A stretch of DNA of 64,000 bases from Paenibacillus ginsengarvi (GCF_003626695.1 NZ_RBAH01000005.1:62001-126000), one strand, 5' to 3'. Numbered from the stretch's first letter, positions 25,232 through 34,446 are shown. Notes: generated by a model from the sequence alone, not told the origin. Numbers and translations are program-made.

Positions 25232-26748
25232 AACAAGAGACGGAAATGAGATTGAGGCTAAAGAAGGCTTTGGAGGACATTCCCGTGCCGGAATCGCTGT
25301 TCCGGTTTGCGGAGGAGCTTCCAGACAAATTTGAAAAGGGAGAATTTGTTGATCGTCCGACCGTGGCTGCGCCAAGACGCATCCGAAGACGCCGTCTCCC
25401 CGTTCTATATAAAAGCGCGGCGGCTGCACTTCTGGTGATCGCGACGCTGACGGCCGGTGTGAAAGTATCTCCGGCGTTCGCCTCGTTCGTAAAAGGGGTG
25501 CCCGTGCCCGGATTTGAACTTGCCGTCGATTGGCTGACTCAAGTCCGCGAGCGTGACGGCGTCCAAACGGCGCTGAACAACGGTTATACACCGATCGCGC
25601 CGGTTACTTGGCAGACGGGCGGTACGGTCATTACGATCAGCGATATATACTTGACGGACGAAGAGCTGCTGTTCAAAAGCTTTATCGCCAGCGACGACTT
25701 CGACGTAACCGATCCGCAAAGATCGGTTGACATTAAGATCCATCCGGGCAACCTCAGCGGAAGCGGATCGACAACGGCGGGGGCGATCGCGGCGACGACC
25801 GACGGAGGCGGGAAGCCGGTGCTGCAGGAGTCGTACAAATTCCAGCTGGCCGCGGGCATGGCCGAGGAATTTTTGCAGAAGGGCACCGAGCTTCGGCTGA
25901 CGGTCATTGAGCATACGGCGGATCGGGCGGCGCGTCGCTCCGACTGGAAGGAGCTTGGTCAAATTGAGATTCCGATCGAGCCGGGCAAGCTGTTGCATAA
26001 CCGCGTACTGGAACCGGACAGCCGCCTTGCAATAGGAGACCCCGATTTCGGCGAAATGCCGCTAAACAAGCTGACGATCCAGCCGACGACGATGAACGTC
26101 ATTGTGCAGGGGCCAAAAGGCTGGCAGTTCGATTTCCCGCGGGATGACGAAACAGCGCCGTATTTGAAAGACGATAAGGGCCGCATATACCGATATGACC
26201 CTTCGGGGCCGGGACTGCTGCTGGAAGACGGGAAGCTGCAGCTTCCGTTTTCATCGTCCGTTTTCTTCGACCGAGATATTCGATCGCTTACGCTATATAT
26301 CGGGAAAATGACGATAAGCGAGATGGAGCCGAGCGGGCGTGTCGAGCTGGCGATGGATGAGGCTTTTCCGAAATCGGTCCGATTCAAAAATCGGGAGCTT
26401 GTTATCGAGGGGGCCGACTACGACAGCCGCGGCTATCTGCATCTGAAAATGAAAAAGGACCGCCCCGGGCAAACGTCGCTCGAAGGCGTATCGTTCGATA
26501 TAGCCGAGAAAGAGGATTTGAGCGGGGAATGGGAACAAGAAAGATTGGAAGCCTACATCCGCAAAACCAAAGAGGATCGGGAAGCGTTCCTTGTGAGCGG
26601 ATTCGGCATAGCCGAAGATTACTTGAACAAGCCGCACCTGGATGTCTACATTCCGGCTCCCCGACTGGAGCGCTATACGATCGAGTTGTCCCGTTCGGGA
26701 GACACGATCGATGTCGGCAGATCGTATCCGATCGCGATCAAGCCTTAG
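25228..26748 (+). CDS. DUF4179 membrane protein, probable anti-sigma factor
   Basis: A 506-residue protein with a cytoplasmic N-terminal part (about 1-62) that would hold the sigma factor, one TM segment (about 64-82), and a large extracytoplasmic beta-rich region. The stretch after the membrane (PAFASFVKGVPVPGFELAVD and TALNNGY) is the DUF4179 pattern found next to ECF sigma genes in Bacillales. Overlap of 4 bases with the sigma gene supports the anti-sigma role. The signal and the mechanism of release are not visible. Confidence 0.85.
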   Translation: MKQETEMRLRLKKALEDIPVPESLFRFAEELPDKFEKGEFVDRPTVAAPRRIRRRRLPVLYKSAAAALLVIATLTAGVKVSPAFASFVKGVPVPGFELAVDWLTQVRERDGVQTALNNGYTPIAPVTWQTGGTVITISDIYLTDEELLFKSFIASDDFDVTDPQRSVDIKIHPGNLSGSGSTTAGAIAATTDGGGKPVLQESYKFQLAAGMAEEFLQKGTELRLTVIEHTADRAARRSDWKELGQIEIPIEPGKLLHNRVLEPDSRLAIGDPDFGEMPLNKLTIQPTTMNVIVQGPKGWQFDFPRDDETAPYLKDDKGRIYRYDPSGPGLLLEDGKLQLPFSSSVFFDRDIRSLTLYIGKMTISEMEPSGRVELAMDEAFPKSVRFKNRELVIEGADYDSRGYLHLKMKKDRPGQTSLEGVSFDIAEKEDLSGEWEQERLEAYIRKTKEDREAFLVSGFGIAEDYLNKPHLDVYIPAPRLERYTIELSRSGDTIDVGRSYPIAIKP

Positions 26749-26800
26749 CCGCATTTTGGGCCGACTGAGTAAAGTTCAAAAAACGGAAATAACGGTACCG

Positions 26801-26862
26801 GCCGAAGCCGGGCTGGGCAAACGGCGCACGAAGCCGCAGCCGGCTCGCTTCGGCTTATTTAT
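26801..26862 (+). terminator. Probable terminator of sigma/anti-sigma operon
   Basis: GCCGAAGC pairs with GCTTCGGC, with an additional inner pairing of CGGGCTG and CAGCCGG. The downstream tract TTATTT is only moderately T-rich. Confidence 0.55.
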
Positions 26863-26872
26863 GTCGGCGAAC

Positions 26873-26902
26873 TTAAAAAGGTATGTAAAAACCAGCTATA
26901 AT
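26873..26902 (+). promoter_or_regulatory. Possible promoter of APH-fold kinase gene
   Basis: A perfect TATAAT (26897-26902) has TTAAAA 18 bases upstream. It lies 56 bases before the GTG start at 26959. Confidence 0.4.
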
Positions 26903-26958
26903 AAATAAAGAAAGAGTCAGGAAGGTCCCATAATCGCTGATGAAAGAAGGGGAAGCCA

Positions 26959-28002
26959 GTGAAAGACGAACGCGAAAACATGGAGACCCGGGAGGCGCTG
27001 AACGCTTACGGGTTCCCGCCGGATACAGCGGTCGAACCGCTTTTTGGCGGCACGGCCAATCGCAATTACACAGTCCGCCATGACGGGCGGACGTTCATCC
27101 TGCGCAGACGCAGCGCCAAATATAGCGGTGACGGATGGCTTGACTACGAGGAGCAATATTTGCTGCACATGGAAAGCGCCGCCCTTCCCGTTCCCGTTCC
27201 GCTGCCGACAGTGGGCGGCTCGCGGCGATGCAGGATGGTAGAGGCGACGTTTCAGCTGTTTCCGTATATGGGCGGAGAGGCGTATGAGCCGTTAAGAACC
27301 GGGCAGCTCGAAAGGGCCGGAGCGATGCTCGGCCGTTTGCACCGGGCGGCTGTGGGATTTCGCCCGTCTGTCCGTAAGCCGCTTCCGCGTTTTGACGATC
27401 CGGCCGCAACGGCGGAAGCGCTCCGACGTGTTTTACTGGGCGACAGAGGAATGACCGCGTCTGAACGGCTCACGATCGAACTCATGCTGGAGCGGGCCGA
27501 GAGATTATGCCGCGAGCTTCCGGACGAAGCGTATGACCGGTTGCCGCATACAATCGTCCACGGCGACTTTCATCCCGCCAACGTCGCATTCCGGGGGGAT
27601 GCCGTAAGCGCTGTATACGATTTCGACTGGATTTGCGAGCAGCCCCGGCTGCGCGACATCGCCGACCTGGTCATATACTTCGCCGCGCTGCGCGCCGGAC
27701 CGCTGGATGGCGGCAGCATTTATTCGCTCGTGCAGAGCTGTACGTTCGACTTCGAGCGGGCGATCGCGGCGCTGTGTGCGTATACGCGCGAGGCGGGGGA
27801 AGTTTTGACCGAAGCGGAAGCGGCCGTCCTCCCTGACTTGATGGCTGCAAGGCTGCTGCACAGCCGTGTGCAGGCGCTGGCGAAGGTTCCGCCGGAGCGG
27901 TCGGTCGGCGTACTGACCGGCGGCATCGAAGGGCCGCTGAAGTGGCTGGACGACAACCGCGATGCGCTTGCAGAGGCAATTCTCGCTATCAAAGGACGCT
28001 AG
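26959..28002 (+). CDS. APH-fold phosphotransferase (homoserine/aminoglycoside kinase-like)
   Basis: A 347-residue kinase of the APH/choline-kinase superfamily. The Brenner motif HGDFHPAN (His201 to Asn208) contains catalytic Asp203, and DFDW at 221-224 takes the place of the DFG magnesium site. The N-terminal lobe shows GGTANRNYTV and an ILRR motif. Substrates in this family range from homoserine and choline to antibiotics, and nothing here distinguishes them. GTG start with GAAGGGG upstream; an ATG at 26980 is an alternative. It is convergent with the QueA-like gene. Confidence 0.85.
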   Translation: MKDERENMETREALNAYGFPPDTAVEPLFGGTANRNYTVRHDGRTFILRRRSAKYSGDGWLDYEEQYLLHMESAALPVPVPLPTVGGSRRCRMVEATFQLFPYMGGEAYEPLRTGQLERAGAMLGRLHRAAVGFRPSVRKPLPRFDDPAATAEALRRVLLGDRGMTASERLTIELMLERAERLCRELPDEAYDRLPHTIVHGDFHPANVAFRGDAVSAVYDFDWICEQPRLRDIADLVIYFAALRAGPLDGGSIYSLVQSCTFDFERAIAALCAYTREAGEVLTEAEAAVLPDLMAARLLHSRVQALAKVPPERSVGVLTGGIEGPLKWLDDNRDALAEAILAIKGR

Positions 28003-28059
28003 CACCCGGCAGCTACTGTCCCGCATCCGTCTGCCCCACCACGGGCCTGCGCGAAACCG

Positions 28060-29127
28060 TTACAGCATCAGGTGCACGTCTCCGAATTCATGCCACAGAT
28101 AACCCGCCCGGATTGCTTCATCGTAGGCGCGCCCGAGCTCTTCTAGGCCGATGAACGCCGACAGCATATGCAGATGGCTCGCCTCAGGCTCGTGGAAGCC
28201 GCTGATTAGGCCATCAGTCACCCGCAGCGGGTACGATTCGTTGATATACAACGACGTCTGCCCGGCTCCGGCCTGCACGCCATCCGGCCCCGCCGCCGCT
28301 TCCAGGCAGCGGACGACGGTCGTTCCAACCGCGATGATGCGTCCTCCGTCCGACTTGGAGCGGTTGATCGCTTCCGCCGCCTCTAGGGAGACGGCGTACG
28401 ATTCGGCATTCTGCGCCGGATCGAGCCGGAAGCCGTACAAGTAGGACAGTCCTGTATGCAGCTGCACGTAAGCGATGCGAACTCCTCGGAGCCGCAAGCC
28501 GAACAGCAGCTCCCAGCTGAACGCGCGCCCGGCGGACGGCATCTCGACCGAGCCCGGAACCGTTCCGTATACGGTCTGGTAATAATCGAGCTGCCACGGC
28601 CGCTCCGTATATTCGTAGCGGATCGGCTCCCCGAGCTCGTAAAACGCGCCAAACAGGTCGGGACCGGCCATGTTGAAGTGCAGCGTGGCGAATGCGCTGC
28701 CCGCGCGCCGCTCCACTGTTGCGGTAAGTGTAGAAGCGAAGCGAAGCGTTTCGCCTGCATAGAGTTTGGCGGGAGAGGGAAGCGAGAGGAGGCTGCTGTT
28801 TGCCGCCTCCGTCTCCAGCAGAAGCGCTTCCCAGACGCCGTCGCTTATCTGCTTAGCCAGACGCACCTCCACCGTATCTATATAAGTGTCGCCAGCGAAA
28901 CGGCGCGCCTTCAGCGAAGCGGGAATCGTCCGGCTTTCGTTCAGAACGAGACAGTCTCCGGGCCGCAGATGGTCGGCCAGCCGGTGAAAGCTTGAATGGC
29001 GGAGCTCGCCGCCGGCCCGGGATTGGACGAGCAGCCGTACGCGGTCTCTGCGCACGCCCCGTCTTTCCGGCGGGGCGCCGGCATTGCGATCTACTGGCAG
29101 CTCAAATGTATAGGACGCTGCTTCCAT
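28060..29127 (-). CDS. Divergent QueA-like protein (COG0809 paralog)
   Basis: A 355-residue protein related to QueA, which transfers the ribosyl part of AdoMet to preQ1 in tRNA. Family blocks seen: GDCLVLNESRTIPASL (about 55-70), YYQTVYGTVPGSVEMPSAG (about 180-198), LHTGLSYL, VGTTVVRCLE, and a final GFHEPEASHLHMLSAF. Several positions differ from typical QueA: SAGRAFS for TAGLHFT, and LYG..LD with ESY for the usual HSE-containing segment. It is not next to tgt, ruvB or yajC, where queA usually lies, but 20 bases after an SDR gene. A changed substrate is plausible. Confidence 0.8.
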   Translation of the reverse strand: MEAASYTFELPVDRNAGAPPERRGVRRDRVRLLVQSRAGGELRHSSFHRLADHLRPGDCLVLNESRTIPASLKARRFAGDTYIDTVEVRLAKQISDGVWEALLLETEAANSSLLSLPSPAKLYAGETLRFASTLTATVERRAGSAFATLHFNMAGPDLFGAFYELGEPIRYEYTERPWQLDYYQTVYGTVPGSVEMPSAGRAFSWELLFGLRLRGVRIAYVQLHTGLSYLYGFRLDPAQNAESYAVSLEAAEAINRSKSDGGRIIAVGTTVVRCLEAAAGPDGVQAGAGQTSLYINESYPLRVTDGLISGFHEPEASHLHMLSAFIGLEELGRAYDEAIRAGYLWHEFGDVHLML

Positions 29128-29147
29128 GATGGTTCACCTCCTTAGGG

Positions 29148-29897
29148 CTATACGCCGGCTTCTTCCTCGTCTCCGCTGCGAAACGTCTGCGCTTCGAAGC
29201 GGCGGCCGTTTATCGCTTTGGCTTCATCCGAAGCCAAGTACAGAAATACTTCCGTTACCTCGTCCGGCTCGGCTAGCGCATAGTCGCAGTCCGGCACAGC
29301 CAGCGCGTGCATGTCGGTGTTCATCTCGCCCGGATCGACCATATTAACCGTAACGCCCGTACCTTCCACTTCCGCAGCCCACGTCTCGGTCATGCCCTCC
29401 ACTGCAAACTTGGAGATGCCGTACGCGCCCCATCCCGCATAACCGGTGCTTCCCGCCTCCGAGGTTACATGGATGACCGAGCCGCTTCCCCGGCGAAGCA
29501 TACCGGCGATGACGCGGCGGGTGACGAGGAAGGTGCCGACCGCATTCACTCGCAGTACCTCTGCGAAATCGTCCTCGGGATAGTCAAGCAGCATAGGCAT
29601 CGGGCTCGGGCCGAGCGCCGAAGCGTTGTTGATCAGGACGTCGATGCGGCCGAACTCGTGCTCCGTCAGCGCAACGAACCGTTCGACGTCGCGCGCCGAG
29701 GCAATGTCCGCGACTGCGGTTAACACGGAAGCCGCCCCCTTATCATCGGCCTCGCGTTTGACGGCTTCAAGGCCGGCCGCGCCTCGAGCGCACAAGGCTA
29801 GCTTCGCTCCTTGCGAGGCAAACGCCAGGGCGAGCGATCTGCCGAGCCCTTTGGAAGCTCCCGTTATCATGACAACTTGCGGTTTTTGCCTGTTCAT
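29148..29897 (-). CDS. Short-chain dehydrogenase/reductase
   Basis: A 249-residue classical SDR: TGASKGLG (12-19) for cofactor binding, NNAS, a catalytic serine in the VTSEAG region and the YGISK pair. The ATG at 29897 is chosen because GCGAGGGA stands before it and it gives the usual SDR length; the open frame continues upstream without a ribosome site. The substrate is unknown. The gene lies 20 bases before the divergent QueA-like gene on the same strand, so the two probably form an operon. Confidence 0.88.
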   Translation of the reverse strand: MNRQKPQVVMITGASKGLGRSLALAFASQGAKLALCARGAAGLEAVKREADDKGAASVLTAVADIASARDVERFVALTEHEFGRIDVLINNASALGPSPMPMLLDYPEDDFAEVLRVNAVGTFLVTRRVIAGMLRRGSGSVIHVTSEAGSTGYAGWGAYGISKFAVEGMTETWAAEVEGTGVTVNMVDPGEMNTDMHALAVPDCDYALAEPDEVTEVFLYLASDEAKAINGRRFEAQTFRSGDEEEAGV

Positions 29898-29961
29898 AGT
29901 GATCCCTCGCTTTTTTAAATAAACTTTATATACTAAAATGTATGTTAAGTAAGTTGGTTTT

Positions 29962-29990
29962 ATTATATGCACACATCGCAATGAAAGCAA
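29962..29990 (-). promoter_or_regulatory. Sigma-A promoter of SDR-queA-like operon
   Basis: On the minus strand TTGCTT (29985-29990) and TATAAT (29962-29967) are 17 bases apart, 65 bases before the ATG at 29897. Confidence 0.6.
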
Positions 29991-30015
29991 TACTTATTTT
30001 GGAATTATTTTAATT

Positions 30016-30055
30016 AAAAAAACACCCTCCACGCTTTCAAAGCGCAGGGGGTGCC
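30016..30055 (-). terminator. Terminator overlapping the FAD-like gene stop codon
   Basis: On the minus strand CACCCCCTGCGCTT pairs imperfectly with AAGCGTGGAGGGTG and is followed by seven T. The stop codon of the gene (30037-30039) lies in the loop, so the last codons form one arm of the terminator. Confidence 0.8.
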
Positions 30056-31869
30056 GTTTCATCGCTATAGATGGTTATAACCCGATTTTTATTATCCCAA
30101 TACGTCTTATATCCGAACAGATCGCTGATCTCGCGCAGGTTGATGAGCACCCGGTTGTTCAGAATATGAATCGGGGCTACGATCGTCCGCAGCCGGCCGG
30201 GATCGTTCACCTGCGTGTAGCGGATCTCCCCGCGGTCCAGATCGATCCGTATGTTACGCGCTCCGAATGCAGTGAGTAGCTCCTCCACAGGCGTCCACGT
30301 CTTACCGTCGACGATCACCGGCTTGTGCGCCGTAAATTTGACTTCTTCGTTATTGTAATAGACGCGGATGAAGGGCAGCGTGCGCGCCTGATTTTGGTTC
30401 GCAAGCAGCGTAATATGCCCGGCATTCAGCTCAGCAATGTCCTCAGGAGACATGCCCTCGATTTTGCTTACTCCTTTGCCCGGCTGCAGCTCGACGCCGT
30501 ATTTGTCGCGCATCTCCTGTTGGAAGCTGTTCATGATGTCCGGCGTTACCTGCTTCAGCCCGATTCCCGTATGCTCGAGACGGGCGAGCAGTACGCCGAT
30601 GCTTTCCGCTGCGAGAGCCCCGTTAGGCTGGATACGCGCGCTCCCGTAGGCAACCGGCGTGGCGCCGACCAGCTTGCCGGTGAGAATCACGTTGTCCGTC
30701 TCCTTCAGCAAGTAGCTGCGGAGCGGCATGCCGTATCGGTCCGGGCGGCCGATGGCGAATCCTTCGCGGTTGGAGCGCGAGCCCTGAATATCGATGAAAT
30801 AGCCGCCGACGCTGACGTTGTCCCAGAACATCTCGCCGCCGAGCAGGTCAGATGCCTCCAGCGTATACTCGGTCGGGTAATGATTGTATTCGCGGACGTA
30901 CAAATATTCCGGCTCGCCGTTCAGCTCGAGATTTTGGAAGCCGGTAATATGCTGCTTCAAATGATCGCGGATGCGCGGCATTTCTTCGCGGGCGTAAGCC
31001 ATAGCCTTTTCCACGGTCGCTGGATCGCTCGGATCCACGTCGTATACCTGAAGGGCGTTGATAATAATATCTCCATCTTTTTGGTTCAGGATGTTCAGCC
31101 CGCGCAGATTGACCTTGTCCGGGTTTTTCGGCTCGTAGCGGGCGACGATCGGCGGGAAGCCGTAGGCAATATTGGCGTCCACATATGTTTCCGGGCCGTA
31201 CAGTGTCATGCGCTCCGCTTTGTTCATTTTCCAGAACGAGCCATAAAACGATTGCCAGTCGACGCCTTTAAACTTCATCATATAGGTGGCGCTCATATAT
31301 TCTTTTTCCGGATTTTGGTAAAGCGCTTCCAAGCCGGGCAAACGTTCGACGCCAAGCAGGTTGACGAGAGCGCCGTTATCGGTATTGTCCACGAAATAAT
31401 CGGCCTCGATCGTTTGTGCCCTGCCTTTGTCGTTCGTATAGGTGAGCGACCGGACGGCCCCGTTCTCGCGGCTGGCCGCAGTCAGCTTCGCTTGTTTGAC
31501 GATCCGTATAGGCTTGGTCAGCGACCCGAAATAGTTCTCGAAATCGCCAAGCTTGCGTATTTGTCCTGCATAATAATCATGGAAAAGCTGCTTGATCGAG
31601 CCCTGAACGAGCGAATTGCCCTTGTCGTCGAACGTCTCGTCGAGATACAGCATTTCGCCGAGGAGCAGTTGTCCTCCGACCTTCTCCTCCGGCTCGAGTA
31701 CGGTGACCTTCAGGCCGAGATCGTGCGCCCGTCTGGCCATGTACATCCCTTCGAGCTCCGTGCCGATGATGACGAGATCCGCTTTCTTGTCCGTCATAAA
31801 CCGGTAGCCGGCCACGATGATAAGTGCCGCGAAGGCAAGCAGTGTACCAAGCCATACTTTCTTCTTCAC
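30037..31869 (-). CDS. Membrane-anchored FAD-like oxidoreductase with CuAO-type domain
   Basis: A 610-residue protein with an N-terminal signal anchor (about 5-22) and no twin-arginine motif, so the body should lie outside the membrane. About 27-500 resemble the FAD_oxidored family, with VDNTDNGALVN corresponding to the second FAD region. The dinucleotide motif reads GTELEG, missing the central Gly of GxGxxG, so FAD binding is uncertain. About 510-605 look like a copper amine oxidase N-terminal-like (stalk) domain. The GTG at 31869 has AAGGAG upstream; the longer open frame overlaps the divergent regulator and is rejected. It is divergent from the AraC/sensor regulator at 32096. Confidence 0.78.
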   Translation of the reverse strand: MKKKVWLGTLLAFAALIIVAGYRFMTDKKADLVIIGTELEGMYMARRAHDLGLKVTVLEPEEKVGGQLLLGEMLYLDETFDDKGNSLVQGSIKQLFHDYYAGQIRKLGDFENYFGSLTKPIRIVKQAKLTAASRENGAVRSLTYTNDKGRAQTIEADYFVDNTDNGALVNLLGVERLPGLEALYQNPEKEYMSATYMMKFKGVDWQSFYGSFWKMNKAERMTLYGPETYVDANIAYGFPPIVARYEPKNPDKVNLRGLNILNQKDGDIIINALQVYDVDPSDPATVEKAMAYAREEMPRIRDHLKQHITGFQNLELNGEPEYLYVREYNHYPTEYTLEASDLLGGEMFWDNVSVGGYFIDIQGSRSNREGFAIGRPDRYGMPLRSYLLKETDNVILTGKLVGATPVAYGSARIQPNGALAAESIGVLLARLEHTGIGLKQVTPDIMNSFQQEMRDKYGVELQPGKGVSKIEGMSPEDIAELNAGHITLLANQNQARTLPFIRVYYNNEEVKFTAHKPVIVDGKTWTPVEELLTAFGARNIRIDLDRGEIRYTQVNDPGRLRTIVAPIHILNNRVLINLREISDLFGYKTYWDNKNRVITIYSDETAPPAL

Positions 31870-31929
31870 TAGATGCAACTCCTTGGCGACGAATACGACG
31901 AAAGTAATATAGCGGTCGTTACAGCCTCT

Positions 31930-31958
31930 ATTGTACGGTAAAACGGGAAGCCCGGCAA
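31930..31958 (-). promoter_or_regulatory. Promoter of membrane-anchored oxidoreductase gene
   Basis: On the minus strand TTGCCG (31953-31958) and TACAAT (31930-31935) are separated by 17 bases, 60 bases before the GTG start. Confidence 0.5.
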
Positions 31959-32025
31959 CGGGGGACGAGTCCGGTACAGGGTAATCGCTATCCAGGGTTT
32001 TGAGGGCGAGATTACGGCCGCCGGT

Positions 32026-32055
32026 TTTACTAAAACGAAAGTTTGCGCTTATAAT
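32026..32055 (+). promoter_or_regulatory. Promoter of AraC/sensor regulator gene
   Basis: TTTACT (32026-32031) and TATAAT (32050-32055) are 18 bases apart, 40 bases before the TTG start at 32096. It faces away from the minus-strand promoter at 31930-31958. Confidence 0.5.
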
Positions 32056-32095
32056 AGAAACATCGACAAAAACAGACAAAAAGGAGGGCAGCCTT

Positions 32096-34354
32096 TTGAA
32101 ATCAAGCCTAAGCCGTTCCCGCTTGTTCAAGCAAATCTTTTTGTCGCACGTGCTCATATTCGCGATCCCGTTCCTTATTTTGAGCGTTGTCGTTTATTAC
32201 AATGCGGTCGTCAAGTTCAAAAGCGAAATCGAGTCGTCCAATATGTACAAGCTTAATCAGGTTATGAACTCGTTCGACTTGCTGGCCAAAGGGTTGGACA
32301 ATACGGCGGCGCGTTTGTCGATCGATTCGAAGCTGACGCCATTCATGGTGAAGAACGGCACGTACAAGGAAATCGAAGCGATCGAGGAGCTTGGCAAGTA
32401 TAAGGCGAACAACGCGATCGTCGATGAGCTGACGCTGTATTTCCACGGCGATACGCAGCTGTATACATCGGGCGGGCTGAACTCGTTCGATACGTTTACG
32501 CAGCGTACGTTTCAGTTCACGGATATGGACTCGGCGAGCCTAATGAAGATGATGAACGAGCTGCAGCTAGCGAAAATTCAGCGGATGGACACCCGCATAT
32601 CCGGAAGCGAAGGGAAGCAGACGATGCTCGCCTTTATGTTTCCAATTCCGCGCAACAGCCAGTCGCCTTACGGCACGGTTGTTTTCTTCGTGCGCGAGCG
32701 GGTGCTGGCCGATCTGGTCGGACCGATACTCGGTGATTTTCATGGAAGTGTTTACATCTCTGACGCACAAAACAACGTCATCGTCTCCAACAGCCGCGAA
32801 TCGAAGCTGGCCGGAGCGGATGCGAAGCAGTTTCTCGCGCAGAACGACGAGCAGGGCATCCATGACGTTTCGTTTCAAGGAGAGCGCTATTCGCTCATGA
32901 ATGTAAAGTCCGGCATTACCGGCTGGTCCTACGTTGCGGCGATGCCGACAAGCCAGTTTCTTGGCCGCGTTCTCGAAATGCGGACTTTTATCCTGCTTGT
33001 ATGTCTTGCGGTCGTCGTGGTAGGCATCGGCATCGCGATGCTGCTGTCGTCGCGCCAGTACCGGCCGATCCGCAGCATTGCGGATCACGTCCGCACGCTG
33101 CAGGGCGGTACCGCCACGGAGGCAGGGCGCAAAGTTAGCGAGCTCGATCTGATCCGCGATTCGGTCCGGGCGACCGAGCATTTAATGGAACAGATCGATT
33201 TGCAGCGGCCGATCATCCGCGAGCAGTTTTTCGTGAAGCTGCTGGCCGGCGCATTCCAGAACCGGCAGGAGCTGGACGCTTTTATTGCCCGGGAAAAGTT
33301 CGAGTTCGCGGGAACGACCTGGTTCGTGGCCGTTGCTTCGGTAGGCGGGGGCGAGTATATATCCACGCAAAGCCGGGAGGAGCTGCTCCGTGTATTAACC
33401 GATGCGGATTTGCCGCACGCGGAGCGCTACGGGGTCGAGATGATTCAGGACAACGCGATCGTTATGCTCGTAGGCACAGAGGCGGGCTTCGACTGCACCC
33501 GTGTCTACCAGGAGGAAGCCGTTCGGGATATAGCGGGCTTGTTCGAGCAGTGCAGCGGCATTCGTCCCTCGATTGGAGTCGGCAACCCGGTAACAGAGCT
33601 GCTTTATGTCAACCGGTCCTATATCGAGGCGTCGGCGGCGATCGAATACAGCGTCCGCGGGCGAAAGGGCGACATCATCTTCTTCGATCAGATCTCGCAG
33701 CTTCAGGATAGCAGTGACTGGTATTCCGTGGAGGAGCAGATCCGGCTCGTACAGAGCATGAAGCAGGGCAACAAGGAGGCGGCGAAAGCTTCGCTGCAAA
33801 CGCTGCTCGGCGATCTGAAGGGCAAGGAAGTATCGCTGTTTTACTTGCGCTGCATGTGCTTCGATCTGATCAATACGTTTTTGCGGACGATGAACGAGCT
33901 GCAGCTCACAATCCAGCCGGAGCACCGGCAGATGCTTACCGAATTTACGTCGCTCGAACAGCTCGGCAAAGGAATGTACGGGTTGATCGGCGATATTTGC
34001 GACCACGCGAACGCCAGCAAGGAAAACAAAAACAGTGAGCTCGGACGCGATATTTTGAGCTATATCGGCGACAATTTCAAGCTGTACGATCTTAATCTGG
34101 AAAAAATATCCGATCATTTCCAGATGTCGCTGTCGTACTTCAGCCGTTTCATGAAGGAACAGACCGGCTATACGTTTACGGAATACGTCACCCAGCTGCG
34201 GATGGAGGAAGTGAAACGCCTCCTGCGGACTACGGATATTGCAATCAAGGATATTATCGCCAGTGTCGGTTATTCGGACGTACCTAATTTTATGCGAAAA
34301 TTCAAAAATTCAGAAGGGATTACGCTCGGACAATACCGCAAGCTTAACACTTAA
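32096..34354 (+). CDS. AraC-type regulator fused to a membrane (Cache-like) sensor
   Basis: A 752-residue one-component membrane regulator of the type common in Paenibacillus sugar loci. TM1 is about 12-32, an extracytoplasmic Cache-like sensor about 35-285, TM2 about 290-312, then a cytoplasmic linker and a C-terminal AraC HTH pair (about 655-750, with LEKISDHFQMSLSYFSRFMK and IIASVGYSDVPNFMRKF). The TTG at 32096 has AAGGAGG 8 bases upstream. It directly precedes ABC permease, binding protein and hydrolase genes, so it is the likely activator of that operon. Confidence 0.9.
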   Translation: MKSSLSRSRLFKQIFLSHVLIFAIPFLILSVVVYYNAVVKFKSEIESSNMYKLNQVMNSFDLLAKGLDNTAARLSIDSKLTPFMVKNGTYKEIEAIEELGKYKANNAIVDELTLYFHGDTQLYTSGGLNSFDTFTQRTFQFTDMDSASLMKMMNELQLAKIQRMDTRISGSEGKQTMLAFMFPIPRNSQSPYGTVVFFVRERVLADLVGPILGDFHGSVYISDAQNNVIVSNSRESKLAGADAKQFLAQNDEQGIHDVSFQGERYSLMNVKSGITGWSYVAAMPTSQFLGRVLEMRTFILLVCLAVVVVGIGIAMLLSSRQYRPIRSIADHVRTLQGGTATEAGRKVSELDLIRDSVRATEHLMEQIDLQRPIIREQFFVKLLAGAFQNRQELDAFIAREKFEFAGTTWFVAVASVGGGEYISTQSREELLRVLTDADLPHAERYGVEMIQDNAIVMLVGTEAGFDCTRVYQEEAVRDIAGLFEQCSGIRPSIGVGNPVTELLYVNRSYIEASAAIEYSVRGRKGDIIFFDQISQLQDSSDWYSVEEQIRLVQSMKQGNKEAAKASLQTLLGDLKGKEVSLFYLRCMCFDLINTFLRTMNELQLTIQPEHRQMLTEFTSLEQLGKGMYGLIGDICDHANASKENKNSELGRDILSYIGDNFKLYDLNLEKISDHFQMSLSYFSRFMKEQTGYTFTEYVTQLRMEEVKRLLRTTDIAIKDIIASVGYSDVPNFMRKFKNSEGITLGQYRKLNT

Positions 34355-34392
34355 AGCTTCGGTATTCGTTCGTTTGAGCCCGATCCGATTGT

Positions 34393-34446
34393 CCTGCCCA
34401 GAGGCCACTTCTAAACGGAAGTGTACCGGGGCAGGTCTTTTTTTGT
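34393..34446 (+). terminator. Terminator of AraC/sensor regulator gene
   Basis: CCTGCCC with GGGCAGG plus an inner CACTTC/GAAGTG pairing, followed by TCTTTTTTT. It lies 39 bases after the stop codon and separates the regulator from the transport operon. Confidence 0.87.

Noticed and set aside
31870-32157. N-terminal extension of the membrane-anchored oxidoreductase by 96 residues
   Set aside because: It would overlap the divergent regulator and its promoter, has no ribosome site, and the GTG at 31869 gives a normal signal anchor at the N-terminus.
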